Part shown: one piece after another, positions 1 through 9,472 of the stretch
How positions within the stretch are numbered: the stretch's first letter is position 1
How the letters are laid out: each line of letters opens with the position of its first letter
Assembly: GCF_023168325.1 (NCBI RefSeq)
Contig: NZ_AP025688.1
Coordinates: forward strand, 1,550,001-1,614,000
Length of the DNA: 64,000 bases
Direction: 5' to 3'
DNA from: Tsukamurella sp. PLM1
Lineage (GTDB): Bacteria; Actinomycetota; Actinomycetes; Mycobacteriales; Mycobacteriaceae
Translations under genes and position numbers: made by a program
The notes under the pieces: model-generated
What the model was told of the DNA's origin: nothing
Database searches by the model: none
The model's input: the letters and a program-made list of their open reading frames with translations, nothing else

Positions 1-775
1 CTCGGGGAGCTCGTACCTGCGGATTTCGCCCTCGGCGTCGACCGAACCGAGGGCGTTGCCGGCCCACTCGGTGAACCACACCCGGCCGTCGGGGCCGGCG
101 CAGACGCCGTGCGGGCGGGCGGCGGCATCGGGGAGCGGGTGGTGCGTGACGTCCCCGTCGGGCGTGATCCGGCCGATCCGTCCCGCGCCGATCTCGGCGA
201 ACCACAGGGCCCCGTCCGGCCCCGCGGCGATGCCGACCGGCGCGCAGCCGGGGGAGTCCAGGCCGAACACGGTGACGGCCCCCGCGGCGTCGATGCGGCC
301 GATCGCGTCGGCCTGGTTGAGCGGGAACCACAGGGCGTCGTCCGGTCCGGCGGCGATCGCGGAGGAAGGCGCCCGGGGTCGGCAGGTCGAACTCCGTGAC
401 GTCGCCCGCGATGGTGACCCGGCCGATCCGGTCGGTGGCCGTCGCGGTGAACCACAGCGCGCCGTCGGACCCGGCCGCGAGGCCGAAGGGGCCGCATCCG
501 GGCGGGAGGTCGACGTGCGCGAGATCTCCGTCGACGGTGATCCGGCCGAGGCGATGGGCGCGGTACTCCGTGAACCACAGCGCGCCGTCGGGGCCCGCCG
601 TGATGATCGTCGGCCCGGTGTCCGTGCCCACGGGATGCCGCACCGTTTCGCCGGTGGCGACGTCGTACCGGCCGATCTCGCCGCTGCCGACCAGCGTGAA
701 CCACAGGGCGCCGTCCGGGCCGGTGGTCAAGGCGTACGGGCCGTCTCCGGGGACGTCGTGGAGGGTGATCGTCAT
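1..775 (-). CDS. Virginiamycin B (streptogramin) lyase-like beta-propeller protein, partial, one frameshift
   Basis: The translation is a chain of propeller blades, each carrying a variant of GPDGALWFT followed by an IGR(I/V) step. This is the pattern of Vgb streptogramin lyases and their many relatives of unknown substrate. The start is the ATG at 775, which overlaps the ribokinase stop (ATGA), so the two are co-transcribed and translationally coupled. The frame breaks near 373, in a CCGGG/GCGCC run. One added base joins ...LPTPGA to ...AIAAGPDDALWF and the blades continue to the window edge, where the gene runs off. A true Vgb linearises streptogramin B antibiotics. Most homologues next to sugar kinases are uncharacterised, so resistance is not implied. 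Confidence 0.75.
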   Translation of the reverse strand, partial: MTITLHDVPGDGPYALTTGPDGALWFTLVGSGEIGRYDVATGETVRHPVGTDTGPTIITAGPDGALWFTEYRAHRLGRITVDGDLAHVDLPPGCGPFGLAAGSDGALWFTATATDRIGRVTIAGDVTEFDLPTPGAFLRDRRRTGRRPVVPAQPGRRDRPHRRRGGRHRVRPGLPRLRAGRHRRGAGRGPVVRRDRRGTDRPDHARRGRHAPPAPRCRRPPARRLRRPRRPGVVHRVGRQRPRFGRRRGRNPQVRAPR

Positions 776-1634
776 CGGGCGGTCTCCTGTGCGGCGAGGA
801 AGGCGTCGACGTCGGCGGCCGTCGGAGCGGCCGCGGCGCCGGGCGCGGTGGCGGTGAGCGCGCCCGCGGCGTCGGCGCGGCGCAGGCGTTCGGCGGCCGG
901 CAGGTGCCAGGACGCGGCGAAGGCACCCGCGAACGCGTCGCCGGCGCCGGTGGTGTCCACGACGTCCACGGCGAAGCCCGGCGTCGACACCTCGCCGTCC
1001 GGCCCGGACGCGCGGGCACCGTCGGCCCCGAGGGTGGTGACGACGTGCGGCACCGGGGCCAGGGCGTCCGCGAGCGCTCGCGCCTCGTCCCGGTTCACGA
1101 TCACGCCGTCGAGCAGCCCGATGAGCTCGCCCGGGAGCTTCTGCACCGGGGAGGGATTGAGCAGCACGACGGTTCCCCGTCGCGCGCCGCGCGGGCGGCG
1201 TCGAGCACCGAGTCGAGCGGGATCTCCAGCTGTAGGAGCAGCACGTCGGCATCGGCGATGGCGGCGCGCGCCGCGTCGTCGGCCGTGACCGAGGCGTTGG
1301 CGCCAGGCACCACGATGATGTGGTTCTCTCCGGACGCGTCCACGGTGACGTTCGCGAAACCCGTACTGCCGCCGGTGCGCCGGACCCGGGACACGTCCAC
1401 TCCCGCGGACTCGAGCGACCCCAGAACGGTGTCCGCCGCATCGTCGTCGCCGACCGCGCCGACGAACACCGTCGCGGCCCCCGCCCGAGCGGCCGCCCGA
1501 GCCTGGTTCGCGCCCTTGCCGCCCTGTCCGAACGCCACCGACACCCCGGTCACCGTCTCGCCCGGCCGCGGGAACCGCTCGCACACCGTGATCGCATCCA
1601 GATTCACGCTGCCCACCACGACCACCGACGTCAT
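772..1634 (-). CDS. rbsK: PfkB-family ribokinase, one frameshift
   Basis: This is a PfkB-family carbohydrate kinase, most like ribokinase, which phosphorylates ribose to ribose 5-phosphate in the cytosol. The N-terminus has GSVNLD and the GQGGKGANQA substrate/fold signature. The C-terminal half has NRDEA and the catalytic DTTGAGDAF motif (anion hole and catalytic Asp). The frame breaks near 1170 in a GACGGGGAACC stretch. One added base gives a 287-residue protein, normal for the family. The downstream propeller gene starts inside its stop codon. Substrate specificity (ribose, another pentose or a nucleoside) cannot be read from the motifs alone. Confidence 0.85.
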
Positions 1635-1669
1635 AGCCGAACACTAACCCGATCCGCCGGCCGGTGTGG

Positions 1670-1742
1670 TTCACGATGCCGGGTTCTGCGGCACCGGAAG
1701 TGCGCAGAACGCATCCGGTGCCGCAGAACCCGAAATCGTGAA
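1670..1742. repeat. Long near-perfect inverted repeat between divergent genes
   Basis: Two 29-nt arms (1670-1698 and 1714-1742) are complementary at 27 of 29 positions around a 15-nt loop. The right arm ends about 24 nt before the VOC start, so it would form in that transcript's 5' region. It lies between divergently transcribed genes, so it is not an obvious terminator. A degraded relative (CGGGTT...AACCCG core, with CACGATG at the edge) occurs at about 54930-55000, which suggests a dispersed palindromic element. Confidence 0.7.
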
Positions 1743-1765
1743 GGAGCACCCCGTAGCCTCGGCGC

Positions 1766-2163
1766 ATGACTTCGATTCGTCCGTTCCTCATGTGCCAGGG
1801 TGGCGTGGCCGCGCAGGCCATCGAGCTCTACATCGGCACCTTCGACGGTGCCGTCGTCTCCTCGGTGCCGTCGTCTCCTCGGTGCCGCACGGCGACCCGG
1901 CCCAGGGGATCCAGCTCGCGGAGCTCGAACTCAAGGGCCAGCGGGTGCTGGTGAGCGATAGTGCGGTGCAGCACGCGTTCGACTTCACGCCGTCCACCTC
2001 GCTGTTCGTCGAATGCGACGACCGCGCCGAACTCGAGCGCCTGACCGAGGTCCTCGGCGCGGACGGGAAGACCTACATGCCGCTCGACTCCTACGGCTTC
2101 TCCACCGCGTTCGCCTGGGTGGGCGACCGGTTCGGCGTGTCCTGGCAGCTCAACCTGGCGTGA
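1766..2163 (+). CDS. VOC / PhnB-like glyoxalase-fold protein, broken by a 17-bp tandem duplication
   Basis: This is a small cytosolic protein of the PhnB-like vicinal oxygen chelate group. It starts MTSIRPFLMCQGG and ends with the typical DSYGFSTAFAWVGDRFGVSWQ. Enzymatic role is unknown for most members. The 17-bp unit GGTGCCGTCGTCTCCTC is present twice in direct succession (1847-1863 and 1864-1880), which shifts the frame. Deleting one copy gives a continuous 126-residue protein reading FDGAVVSSVPHGDPA. Unlike the other frameshifts in this window this is a duplication, so it could be a real mutation as well as an assembly fault. Confidence 0.75.
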
Positions 2164-2229
2164 GCGCGCTGGCGTCACGGTGAGCGCAAGGGTGGGCGCG
2201 TGCCCGACCACGGCCTACCGTCGGGCCCC

Positions 2230-3618
2230 ATGACCCGCCAGATCCGCTTCAACGCCTTCGACATGAACTGCGTCGCCCACCAGTCGCCCGGCCTGTGGCG
2301 GCACCCGAAGGACCAGTCGCACCGGTACAAGGAACTGAGTTACTGGACGGAGCTGGCGAAGCTGCTGGAGCGCGGCACGTTCGACGGCATCTTCATCGCC
2401 GACGTGCTGGGGATCTACGATGCGTACAACGGCAACGGTGACGCCGCGATCAAACACGCCGCGCAGGTGCCGGTCTCGGACCCGATCCTGCTGGCCTCGG
2501 CGATCGCCGGCGCCACCGAGCACCTCGGCATCGGCATCACCGCCGGTACCGGCTTCGAGCACCCGTTCCCGTTCGCCCGCCGGCTCACCACGCTCGACCA
2601 CCTCACGAACGGCCGGATCGGCTGGAACGTGGTGACGGGCTATCTGCCGTCGGCGGCGAAGAACATGGGCCAGCTCGATCAGTTGCAGCACGACGAGCGC
2701 TACGACCACGCCGACGAGTACCTGGAGGTGCTCTACAAGCTGTGGGAAGGCTCGTGGGAGGACGACGCGGTGATCCGTGACCGGGAGACGGGTGTGTTCA
2801 CGGACCCGTCGAAGGTGCACCCGATCAACCACCACGGCAAGTACTTCGACGTACCCGGCATCCACGTGGGCGAGCCGTCGCCGCAGCGCAGCCCGGTGAT
2901 CTACCAGGCCGGGGCGTCGCCGCGCGGCCTGCGGTTCGCGACCGGCAACGCCGAGGCGATCTTCGTCGCTGCCCCGACCAAGGCGATCCTCAAGGGCGTG
3001 GTCCGGACGGTGCGCGAGGGGCTGGTGGCCAACGGCCGGGACCCGTACTCGGCCAAGGTCTACACGCTGCTGACCATCGTCACGGACGAGACCGAGGAGA
3101 AGGCGCAGGCGAAACTCGAGGAGTACCACCGCTACGCCAGCGTCGAGGGCTCGCTGGTGTTCATGTCCGGATGGATGGGCGTGGACCTGGGCGCGTACGA
3201 CCCGAGCGATCCGGTGGGCGACGTGCAGTCGAACGCCATCATCTCGGCGGTCTCGAACTTCCAGCAGGCGGACCCGTCGGGCAAGGAGTGGACGGTCGAG
3301 GACATCGGCAAGTGGGGCCGGATCGGCGGGATGGGGCCCGTGCTGGTCGGATCCGCTGCCCGGGTGGCCGACGAGTTGCAGGAGTGGGTCGATGAGACGG
3401 ACGTGGACGGGTTCAACCTCGCATATGCGATCACCCCGGGCACGTTCGAGGACATCGTCGAGTTCATCGTGCCCGAGCTGCGCCGCCGGGGCGTGTACCC
3501 GACCGAGTACGCGCCGGGCACGTTGCGCAACAAGCTGTTCGGGCGAGGTGACCGGCTCGCGGCCGATCACCCCGCCCAGCGGTTCCGCTACAGCAGCGCC
3601 GTTCCTACGCCGGCGTGA
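2230..3618 (+). CDS. FMN-dependent monooxygenase of the NtaA/SnaA/DszA (LLM) family
   Basis: A bacterial luciferase-like flavin monooxygenase of 462 residues that uses FMNH2 supplied by a separate reductase. Relatives include nitrilotriacetate monooxygenase component A, dibenzothiophene-sulfone monooxygenase DszA and dimethyl-sulfide monooxygenase. Supporting segments are the N-terminal FNAFDMNCVAHQSPGLWRHP, GIGITAGTGFEHPFPFARR, LDHLTNGRIGWNVVTGYLPSAA, and QAGASPRGLRFA in the phosphate/FMN region. I chose the ATG at 2230 over the in-frame one at 2200 because family members begin about there. The substrate is probably an organosulfur or chelating compound, but that is inference. No partner reductase lies nearby. 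Confidence 0.85.
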   Translation: MTRQIRFNAFDMNCVAHQSPGLWRHPKDQSHRYKELSYWTELAKLLERGTFDGIFIADVLGIYDAYNGNGDAAIKHAAQVPVSDPILLASAIAGATEHLGIGITAGTGFEHPFPFARRLTTLDHLTNGRIGWNVVTGYLPSAAKNMGQLDQLQHDERYDHADEYLEVLYKLWEGSWEDDAVIRDRETGVFTDPSKVHPINHHGKYFDVPGIHVGEPSPQRSPVIYQAGASPRGLRFATGNAEAIFVAAPTKAILKGVVRTVREGLVANGRDPYSAKVYTLLTIVTDETEEKAQAKLEEYHRYASVEGSLVFMSGWMGVDLGAYDPSDPVGDVQSNAIISAVSNFQQADPSGKEWTVEDIGKWGRIGGMGPVLVGSAARVADELQEWVDETDVDGFNLAYAITPGTFEDIVEFIVPELRRRGVYPTEYAPGTLRNKLFGRGDRLAADHPAQRFRYSSAVPTPA

Positions 3619-5208
3619 GCTCCTTGGTGTAGAGCGCGGCGCCCTTGGCGTCGCGCAGGTGCACCGTGAGTGTGCGGCTGCCGCCGTCGATGCTCACCTG
3701 GCCGAAGTGCTGGAAGCCCTCCGCCGGTGAGACGTTCGCCTCGTCGGGGGCGTGCACGAACTCGTACTGCGCGCCGAACGTGCCGTCGAGCGGGCTCTGC
3801 GGGAACGCGCCCGCGTTGAGCGGGCCGGACACGAACTCCCAGAACGGGGAGAAGTCCTGGAACCCTGCCTTGTCCGGGTGGTACGAGATCGCCGCGGTGT
3901 AGTGCACGTCGGCCGTGAGGTAGACGATGTTCGGCACGCCCTTGGTCTGGGACAGGATGCGCGAGAAGGCGATCTCGCGGCCCAGCGGCGCGCCGTTGTC
4001 GCCCTGCGCGACCGCCTCCATCGACTTCGGTCCGCCGTCCTTGGGGTCGGTCGCCTTATCGGGCACGACGATGCTCAGCGGCAGGTCGTTGGCCACCACC
4101 TTCCACACGGCCGTCGACGCCTTCAGCCCGTCGATCAGCCACTGCGTCTGCTTCGCGCCGAGGATCCCGCCGTCGTTCTCCTCGGCCCACGCGTTCGGGT
4201 TCGGGTCCTTGTAGCTGCGCATGTCGAGCACGAACACGTCGAGCAGCGGGCCGTAGGAGATCTTGCGGTACAGCCGACCGTCGGCCGCCTCGGTCGGCTG
4301 CACCGGCTGCCACTCGCGCCACGCCCGGTAGGCGAATTCCGCCAGCTTGTTCACGTCGGTCTCGGTGTAGCCCTTGCGGTTCTGCCCCGCGAGGCTCTCG
4401 CCGGGGAACCAGTTGTTGACCACCTCGTGGTCGTCCCATTGGATCAGCTGCGGCACGTTCGCGGCGAACCGCCGGTAGTGCTCGTCCGTGAGGTTGTAGG
4501 CGTAGTTGCCGCGAAATTGGTCGAGCGTCTGCGCGACCTGGTTCTTGGCCTCGGCCGTGACGTTGCGGTACGTGTCGCCGTCGTTCTGCTTCTGCGTCTC
4601 CGGCACCGGGTTGTCGGCGTAGATCGCGTCGCCCGAGTGCAGGAAGAAGTCGGGCCGCGCGTCGGCGATGGCCCCCATGATCGCCATGCCGCCGTCGCGG
4701 TTGATGCCCCAGCCCTGGCCCACCACGTCGCCGGACCAGGTGAAGCTCACGTTCCCGGGCGCCGACGGTGCTGTCCGGAACGTCCCGGTGAGCGGCTCGG
4801 ACGTCGCGCCGCTCTCGCCCTCGAGCGTGACGCGGTAGTGCACCGTCTGGCCGGGTTCGAGGCCGGTGATGCGGAACCGTCCGGCACCGTCGGACGAGGG
4901 ATCGAGCCGCGGCCCTCGAAGCGGCGCGGGTTCGCGAAGGCCTCGGACGACGCGGTCTCGACGATCATCCTCGCGGGGGCGTCGGACCGGGCCCAGATGA
5001 GGGCACCGTCGGCGCGCGGATCGCCCGATGCGATGCCGTGCGTGAGGGTGGGGCGGCCGCGGACGACGCCGGGCGAGGAGGAGGCGGCGGCACCGTCGGA
5101 CGAGGAGCCGCAGGCGGAGAGCAACGAGCCGGCGGGGATGAGCAGCGCGGCGGCGGAACCGGCCTGGAGAACGGAACGGCGGGACAGCGGGGTTCGACTG
5201 AGGGGCAT
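3605..5208 (-). CDS. phoD: PhoD-type alkaline phosphatase/phosphodiesterase, Tat-exported, one frameshift
   Basis: An exported metallo-phosphoesterase of the PhoD family that releases phosphate from organic esters. The first residues carry a twin-arginine signal (SRRSVLQAG), a hydrophobic segment and a Cys at the end (LLSACGSS), so it may be a Tat-exported lipoprotein. Metal-site motifs are visible: GDAIYADN, QWDDHEVVNNW, DMRSYKDPN and YLTADVHY. The frame breaks near 4913 (GAGGGCC then GCGG). One added C joins ANPRRFEG to PRLDPSSDGAGRF and gives 534 residues, normal for PhoD. The 3' end overlaps the end of the convergent monooxygenase gene by 14 nt. Regulation by phosphate is usual in the family, but I saw no clear Pho box. 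Confidence 0.88.
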
Positions 5209-5426
5209 TGCGATGACGTTGCCCCAATCGGGTTCCCGACGGGGGAACGCAGGGTTACCAGCGGCGACGCCGTGGGGTGTCCACCAGGTGAACCGTCCGG
5301 CGGGGAAACGGTCGTTGATTGGTGTTAACGTCGAACGCGCGGTAATCACACGTCCGGTGGGCCCAGCAGTGTCTAGCCACAGGCAAGCCCGGTCCGCACG
5401 GTGACCAACGCCAGGGGCTGATCTGC

Positions 5427-6836
5427 ATGCCTGATAACTCAACAACACCCGGAAGTTCGCCGCTCTCGTTCGCGGGACTCCAGGAGACGGAGTCGCAGCG
5501 AAAGAAGTCGCTGCACAAAGCCATCGGTGCGTCTGCGATGGGCAATTTCACCGAATGGTTCGACTACGGCGTCTACGCCTCGACGGCCGTCTACATCGCG
5601 AACGCCCTGTTCCCCGAGAACGGCACGATCGGTACGTTGCTCGGGTTCGCGATCTCGTTCGTCCTGCGGCCACTCGGTGGATTCGTCTGGGGGCCGCTCG
5701 GCGACAAGATCGGCAGAAAGGCCGTGCTCGCCACCACGATCCTGCTGATGGCCGGGTCGACCACGTTGATCGCGTTCCTTCCGACCTACGCCGTCGCGGG
5801 GTGGCTCGGTGCCGCCCTCCTGATCGTTCTCCGCATGGTGCAGGGCTTCTCGACGGGCGGCGAGTACGGTGGCGCCGCGACCTTCATGGCCGAGTACTCA
5901 CCGGATCGCCAGCGCGGCAAGTACGGCAGCTTCCTCGAGTTCGGCACCATGTGCGGCTTCGCGGGAGGCACTGCGATCGTCCTGCTCCTGCAGGTCATCC
6001 TCTCCGAGGAGCAGATGCAGGACTACGGCTGGCGCATCCCGTTCCTGATGGCGCTGCCGATGGGCTTCATCGGTTGGTACCTGCGTAACCAGATCCACGA
6101 CAGCCCGGTGTTCGTCGAGATCCAGGACCAGCACGAGAACCAGGATTCGGCGGTCGGCGGGCTCAAGCAGCTGCTCACTCAGCAGTGGCGCCCGATCCTC
6201 ATCCTCTTCGGTCTCGTGATCGCGCTCAACGTCTCGAACTACACGCTGATCGCGTACATGCCCACCTACCTGCACGGGGCCATCGGCATGGATCCCGAAA
6301 CCGGGTCCAAGGTACTGCTGGTCGCCCAGGTGATCATGGCCGCGCTGATTCCGTTCTTCGGCGCCCTGTCCGACCGCACGGGGCGCAAACCGATGTGGTG
6401 GATCTCGCTGATCGGTCTGCTGGTTCTCGCCTGGCCGCTGTTCCAGCTCATGGAGCAGGGAACCGCCCTGGCGATGCTGGCACTCGTCGTGCTGGGCGTG
6501 CTGTACATCCCGCAGCTGGCCACCATTACGGCGACGTTCCCCGCCATGTTCCCCACTCCGGTGCGGTTCGCCGGGTTCGCCATCTCCTACAACGTGGCCA
6601 CGGCGGCCTTCGGTGGCACCGCCCCGTACGTCAATGAGGCCATGATCGAATCCACGGGTTCCAGCGTGTTCCCCGCGTGGTACATGATGGGCGCCTGCGT
6701 GATCGGCCTGATCGCGCTTCCGTTCCTGCAGGAGACGAAGGGCTGCTCGATCCGCGGCACCGAGATCCCGGGCCCGGACACCGACGCCACCCGGCTGGCG
6801 CAGATCGAGGAGGCGCGGCTCGCCAAGGCCAGCTGA
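5427..6836 (+). CDS. MHS-family MFS transporter (ProP-like metabolite:H+ symporter)
   Basis: A 469-residue inner-membrane symporter with twelve hydrophobic segments. The N-terminal GNFTEWFDYGVY is the hallmark of the metabolite:H+ symporter group (ProP, KgtP, ShiA). The major-facilitator signature GDKIGRKA lies after TM2 and SDRTGRKP is its C-terminal counterpart. RMVQGFSTGGEYGGAATFMAE is the conserved TM4 region of ProP-like proteins. Likely substrates are betaine, proline or dicarboxylates, but this is not resolvable by eye. The gene stands alone, divergent from phoD, with a 218-bp intergenic region upstream. Confidence 0.85.
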   Translation: MPDNSTTPGSSPLSFAGLQETESQRKKSLHKAIGASAMGNFTEWFDYGVYASTAVYIANALFPENGTIGTLLGFAISFVLRPLGGFVWGPLGDKIGRKAVLATTILLMAGSTTLIAFLPTYAVAGWLGAALLIVLRMVQGFSTGGEYGGAATFMAEYSPDRQRGKYGSFLEFGTMCGFAGGTAIVLLLQVILSEEQMQDYGWRIPFLMALPMGFIGWYLRNQIHDSPVFVEIQDQHENQDSAVGGLKQLLTQQWRPILILFGLVIALNVSNYTLIAYMPTYLHGAIGMDPETGSKVLLVAQVIMAALIPFFGALSDRTGRKPMWWISLIGLLVLAWPLFQLMEQGTALAMLALVVLGVLYIPQLATITATFPAMFPTPVRFAGFAISYNVATAAFGGTAPYVNEAMIESTGSSVFPAWYMMGACVIGLIALPFLQETKGCSIRGTEIPGPDTDATRLAQIEEARLAKAS

Positions 6837-6857
6837 CGGCGCGTTTACAGTGGTGCG

Positions 6858-7418
6858 ATGACCAGGATCATCGCCGGGGCGGCACGCGGGCGCAGGCTCG
6901 CGGTGCCGCCCCGCGGCACTCGGCCCACGTCGGATCGTGTGCGGGAGGCGGTGTTCAGCGCGCTGGCCTCCCGCCTCGACTTCGACGGTGCCGCCGTGCT
7001 CGATCTGTACGCGGGCTCGGGGGCGCTGGGCCTGGAGGCGCTCTCGCGGGGCGCGGGGAGCGCCGTTCTCGTGGACTCCGATCCCAAGGCCGTGGCCGTG
7101 CTCGGCCGCAACGCGCGGGCCGTGGGCCTCGACGGGGCCGAGGCGCACCGTCGGACCGCCAGGGCGTTCCTGGAGCTCCCGGCCCGGCCCTTCGACCTGG
7201 TCTTCCTGGACCCGCCGTACGACGTTCCCGCCGACGTGGTCGACGGCGAACTCGCCGCCCTGACCGGTGGGTGGCTCGCACCCGACGCGTTCGTCGTGGT
7301 GGAGCGGTCCGCGCGCACCCCTGCGGTCACGTGGCCCGAAGGCCTCGAGTTGGAACTCGCGCGGGATTACGGGGAGACCCGCATCGAGGTGGCCGTCTGG
7401 CAGGATCGGGCGTCATGA
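6858..7418 (+). CDS. rsmD: 16S rRNA (guanine966-N2)-methyltransferase RsmD
   Basis: A class I SAM-dependent methyltransferase of 186 residues. It begins MTRIIAGAARGRRLAVP, then has the SAM-binding LDLYAGSGALGLEALSRGA and the catalytic N6/N2-amino-type motif DPPY (FLDPPYDVP). In E. coli the homologue methylates G966 of 16S rRNA. Its stop codon overlaps the start of coaD (ATGA at 7415-7418), the usual rsmD-coaD pairing in actinobacteria. Confidence 0.93.
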   Translation: MTRIIAGAARGRRLAVPPRGTRPTSDRVREAVFSALASRLDFDGAAVLDLYAGSGALGLEALSRGAGSAVLVDSDPKAVAVLGRNARAVGLDGAEAHRRTARAFLELPARPFDLVFLDPPYDVPADVVDGELAALTGGWLAPDAFVVVERSARTPAVTWPEGLELELARDYGETRIEVAVWQDRAS

Positions 7419-7887
7419 GCAAGGCGTGCTGCCCGGGTCGTTCGACCCGATGACCAACGGCCACCTGGACATCTTCCGGCGCGCCGCGAAGATCTTCGAC
7501 GAGCTGGTGATCACCGTGGTGGTCAACCCCAACAAGCAGGGCATGTTCTCGATCGACGAGCGGATCGCGCTGATCGAGGAGAACGTCGCGGACCTGCCCG
7601 GCGTCACCGTCGACCGGTGGACGGGCCTGCTCGTGGAGTACGCGAAGGAGCAGGGAGTCGCGTGCATCCTCAAGGGCCTGCGCAACTCGACGGACTTCGA
7701 TTACGAGCTGCCGATGGCCGGGATGAACATGCACCTCACCGGGGTCGAGACGGCGTTCCTGACCACGGCGCCCCAGTACTCGTACGTGTCGAGTTCGCTG
7801 GTCAAGGAGGTCGCGAAGCTGGGCGGTGACGTGTCGGCCCTGCTCCCGCCCAACGTGCAGGCCGCGCTGAGCGCCAAGCTGGCGTAG
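7415..7887 (+). CDS. coaD: Pantetheine-phosphate adenylyltransferase, one frameshift
   Basis: CoaD transfers AMP from ATP to 4'-phosphopantetheine, the penultimate step of coenzyme A synthesis. The nucleotidyltransferase signature GSFDPMTNGHLDI is intact, as are the later KGLRNSTDFDYE and the SSSLVKEVAK segment that contacts ATP. The start ATG overlaps the rsmD stop. A base is missing near 7425 (expected AAGGCGGTGCTG, seen AAGGCGTGCTG), four codons into the gene. With it restored the protein is 157 residues. The enzyme is essential, so the shift is almost certainly a sequence error. Confidence 0.93.
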
Positions 7888-7890
7888 CCC

Positions 7891-7975
7891 GCTCGACACG
7901 CGCCCGGGCTCGACACGCGCCCGGGCTCGACACGCGCCCGGGCTCGACACGCGCCCGAGCTCGACACGCGGCCGG
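7891..7975. repeat. Minisatellite: five tandem copies of a 17-bp unit
   Basis: Five head-to-tail copies of GCTCGACACGCGCCCGG fill most of the coaD-sepIVA spacer. The first three copies are identical. The fourth ends in A and the fifth has one internal C-to-G change. The array starts three bases after the coaD stop and ends 44 bases before the sepIVA start. It resembles the MIRU/VNTR loci of mycobacteria in size and position, so copy number may vary among strains. Confidence 0.9.
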
Positions 7976-8019
7976 GGCGGATACCGGCATCGCAGGGGCC
8001 CACGCGTCACAATGGGAGC

Positions 8020-8811
8020 ATGTACCGCGTATTCGAAGCCCTGGACGAGCTGGGCGCCATCCTGGAGGAGGCGCGCAGCGTCCCCATGACCGCCGGATGC
8101 CTCGTGCCCCGCGGTGACGTGCTCGAGCTCCTCGACGACATCCGCGACGCGTTCCCCGCCGACCTGGACGACGCGCAGGACGTGCTCGATCAGAAGGACC
8201 GGCTGATCGGCGAGGCGCGCAGCCACTACGACACCACCGTCTCCCAGGCCAACTCCGAGGCCGACGCGACGCTAAGTCGCTCGCGCGCCGAGGCCGACCG
8301 TCTGCTCGCGGACGCGAAGGCCCAGGCAGACCGCATGGTGGCCGAGGCTCACCAGCACGCGACCGGCCTCGTCGCCGAGGCCCGCGCCGAGGACGAGCGC
8401 ATCCGCCGCGGCGCGCAGCGCGAGTACGAGGCCGTCACGGGCCGGGCCCGGTCGGAGGCCGAGCGTCTGGTGGCCGATGGCAACGCCGCGTACCAGCGTT
8501 CGGTGGCCGAGGGCATCACCGAGCAGGAGCGCCTCGTCTCCGAGACCGAGGTCGTGGCCGCCGCGAAGGCCGAGTCGGACCGGATCATCGACGCGGCGCA
8601 CGCCGAGTCGGACCGCCTGCGCGGGGAGTGCGACGTGTACGTCGACACCAAGCTCTCGCAGTTCGAGGAGGTGCTGGGCGCCACCATGCGGTCGGTGAAC
8701 CGCGGCCGCCAGCAGTTGCGCACCGCCTCCGGTGTGCACGACTACAGCGACCACGGGGCCGCGGACGGCTACCTCGAGGAGTTCGCGGAATCCCGTGTCG
8801 ACGCCCGCTGA
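8020..8811 (+). CDS. sepIVA: SepIVA-like DivIVA-family septum protein
   Basis: A 263-residue coiled-coil protein. The first ~50 residues (MYRVFEALDELGAILEEARSV) match the DivIVA-like N-terminus of mycobacterial SepIVA. The rest is a long Ala/Glu/Arg coiled coil with repeated EADR and AEA(R/H)AE units. In mycobacteria SepIVA is an essential divisome factor working at the septum and on cell-wall growth. The position directly upstream of DUF177 and rnc matches the M. tuberculosis order (Rv2927c-Rv2925c), which supports the assignment. Confidence 0.85.
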   Translation: MYRVFEALDELGAILEEARSVPMTAGCLVPRGDVLELLDDIRDAFPADLDDAQDVLDQKDRLIGEARSHYDTTVSQANSEADATLSRSRAEADRLLADAKAQADRMVAEAHQHATGLVAEARAEDERIRRGAQREYEAVTGRARSEAERLVADGNAAYQRSVAEGITEQERLVSETEVVAAAKAESDRIIDAAHAESDRLRGECDVYVDTKLSQFEEVLGATMRSVNRGRQQLRTASGVHDYSDHGAADGYLEEFAESRVDAR

Positions 8812-8893
8812 GAGCGCCCCACCCGCCCGGTGACGTACAATGGGGTGTTTGGCTCGACCAGCCGAACCAACCCGAGACATACCGAGGTCAATT

Positions 8894-9472
8894 GTGAACG
8901 AAACCAGTGCGGCCGTGCGCCAGCCGGCCGGTAAGCCGTACGTCCTCGACGTGCGCGCCTTCGGACGCCGGCCGGGCACCTCTGCGCAGGTGCACCGCAC
9001 CGTTGCCGCTCCCGAGCGGATCGGGGTCGATCTCGTCGGCATCGACGCCGGTGAGGAGATCGACCTCGACCTGCAGGTCCAAGCCGTGTCCGAGGGTGTC
9101 CTCGTGACCGGCACCGTCAGCGCCGATACCAGCGGGCAGTGCGCGCGTTGCCTCGGCGACGTGTCGGGTGCGCTGAACCTGTTCCTCACCGAGCTGTACG
9201 CGTACCCGGACAGCGAGACCGACAAGACGTCGGACGACGATGACGTGTACCGCATCGAGGACGATCTGATCGATCTCGAGCAGGCGATCATCGACGCCGT
9301 CGGCATGGAGCTCCCGCTCGATCCCACGTGCTCGGACGACTGCCCGGGCCTGTGCCAGGGCTGCGGCGAGAAGCTCGCCGATCTCGAGCCCGGGCACGCG
9401 CACGAGCAGATCGATCCCCGGTGGGCCGGGCTCGCCAAGTTCGCCTCCGAGGGCGAGGCCGACGGCAAGTGA
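8894..9472 (+). CDS. DUF177 (YceD-family) protein
   Basis: A 192-residue DUF177 protein. The conserved cysteines are visible as CARCLGDV in the middle and [16 protein letters not shown] near the C-terminus, with a likely metal-binding arrangement. YceD/Rl-type proteins have been linked to 23S rRNA accumulation and often precede rpmF. Here no rpmF follows and rnc comes next, as in M. tuberculosis. I chose the GTG at 8894 because the sequence upstream looks non-coding. The end overlaps rnc by GTGA. Confidence 0.85.
   Translation: MNETSAAVRQPAGKPYVLDVRAFGRRPGTSAQVHRTVAAPERIGVDLVGIDAGEEIDLDLQVQAVSEGVLVTGTVSADTSGQCARCLGDVSGALNLFLTELYAYPDSETDKTSDDDDVYRIEDDLIDLEQAIIDAVGMELPLDPTCSDDCPGLCQGCGEKLADLEPGHAHEQIDPRWAGLAKFASEGEADGK

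Noticed and set aside
7891..7975. CRISPR array
   Set aside because: The 17-bp units abut with no spacers, so it is a minisatellite.
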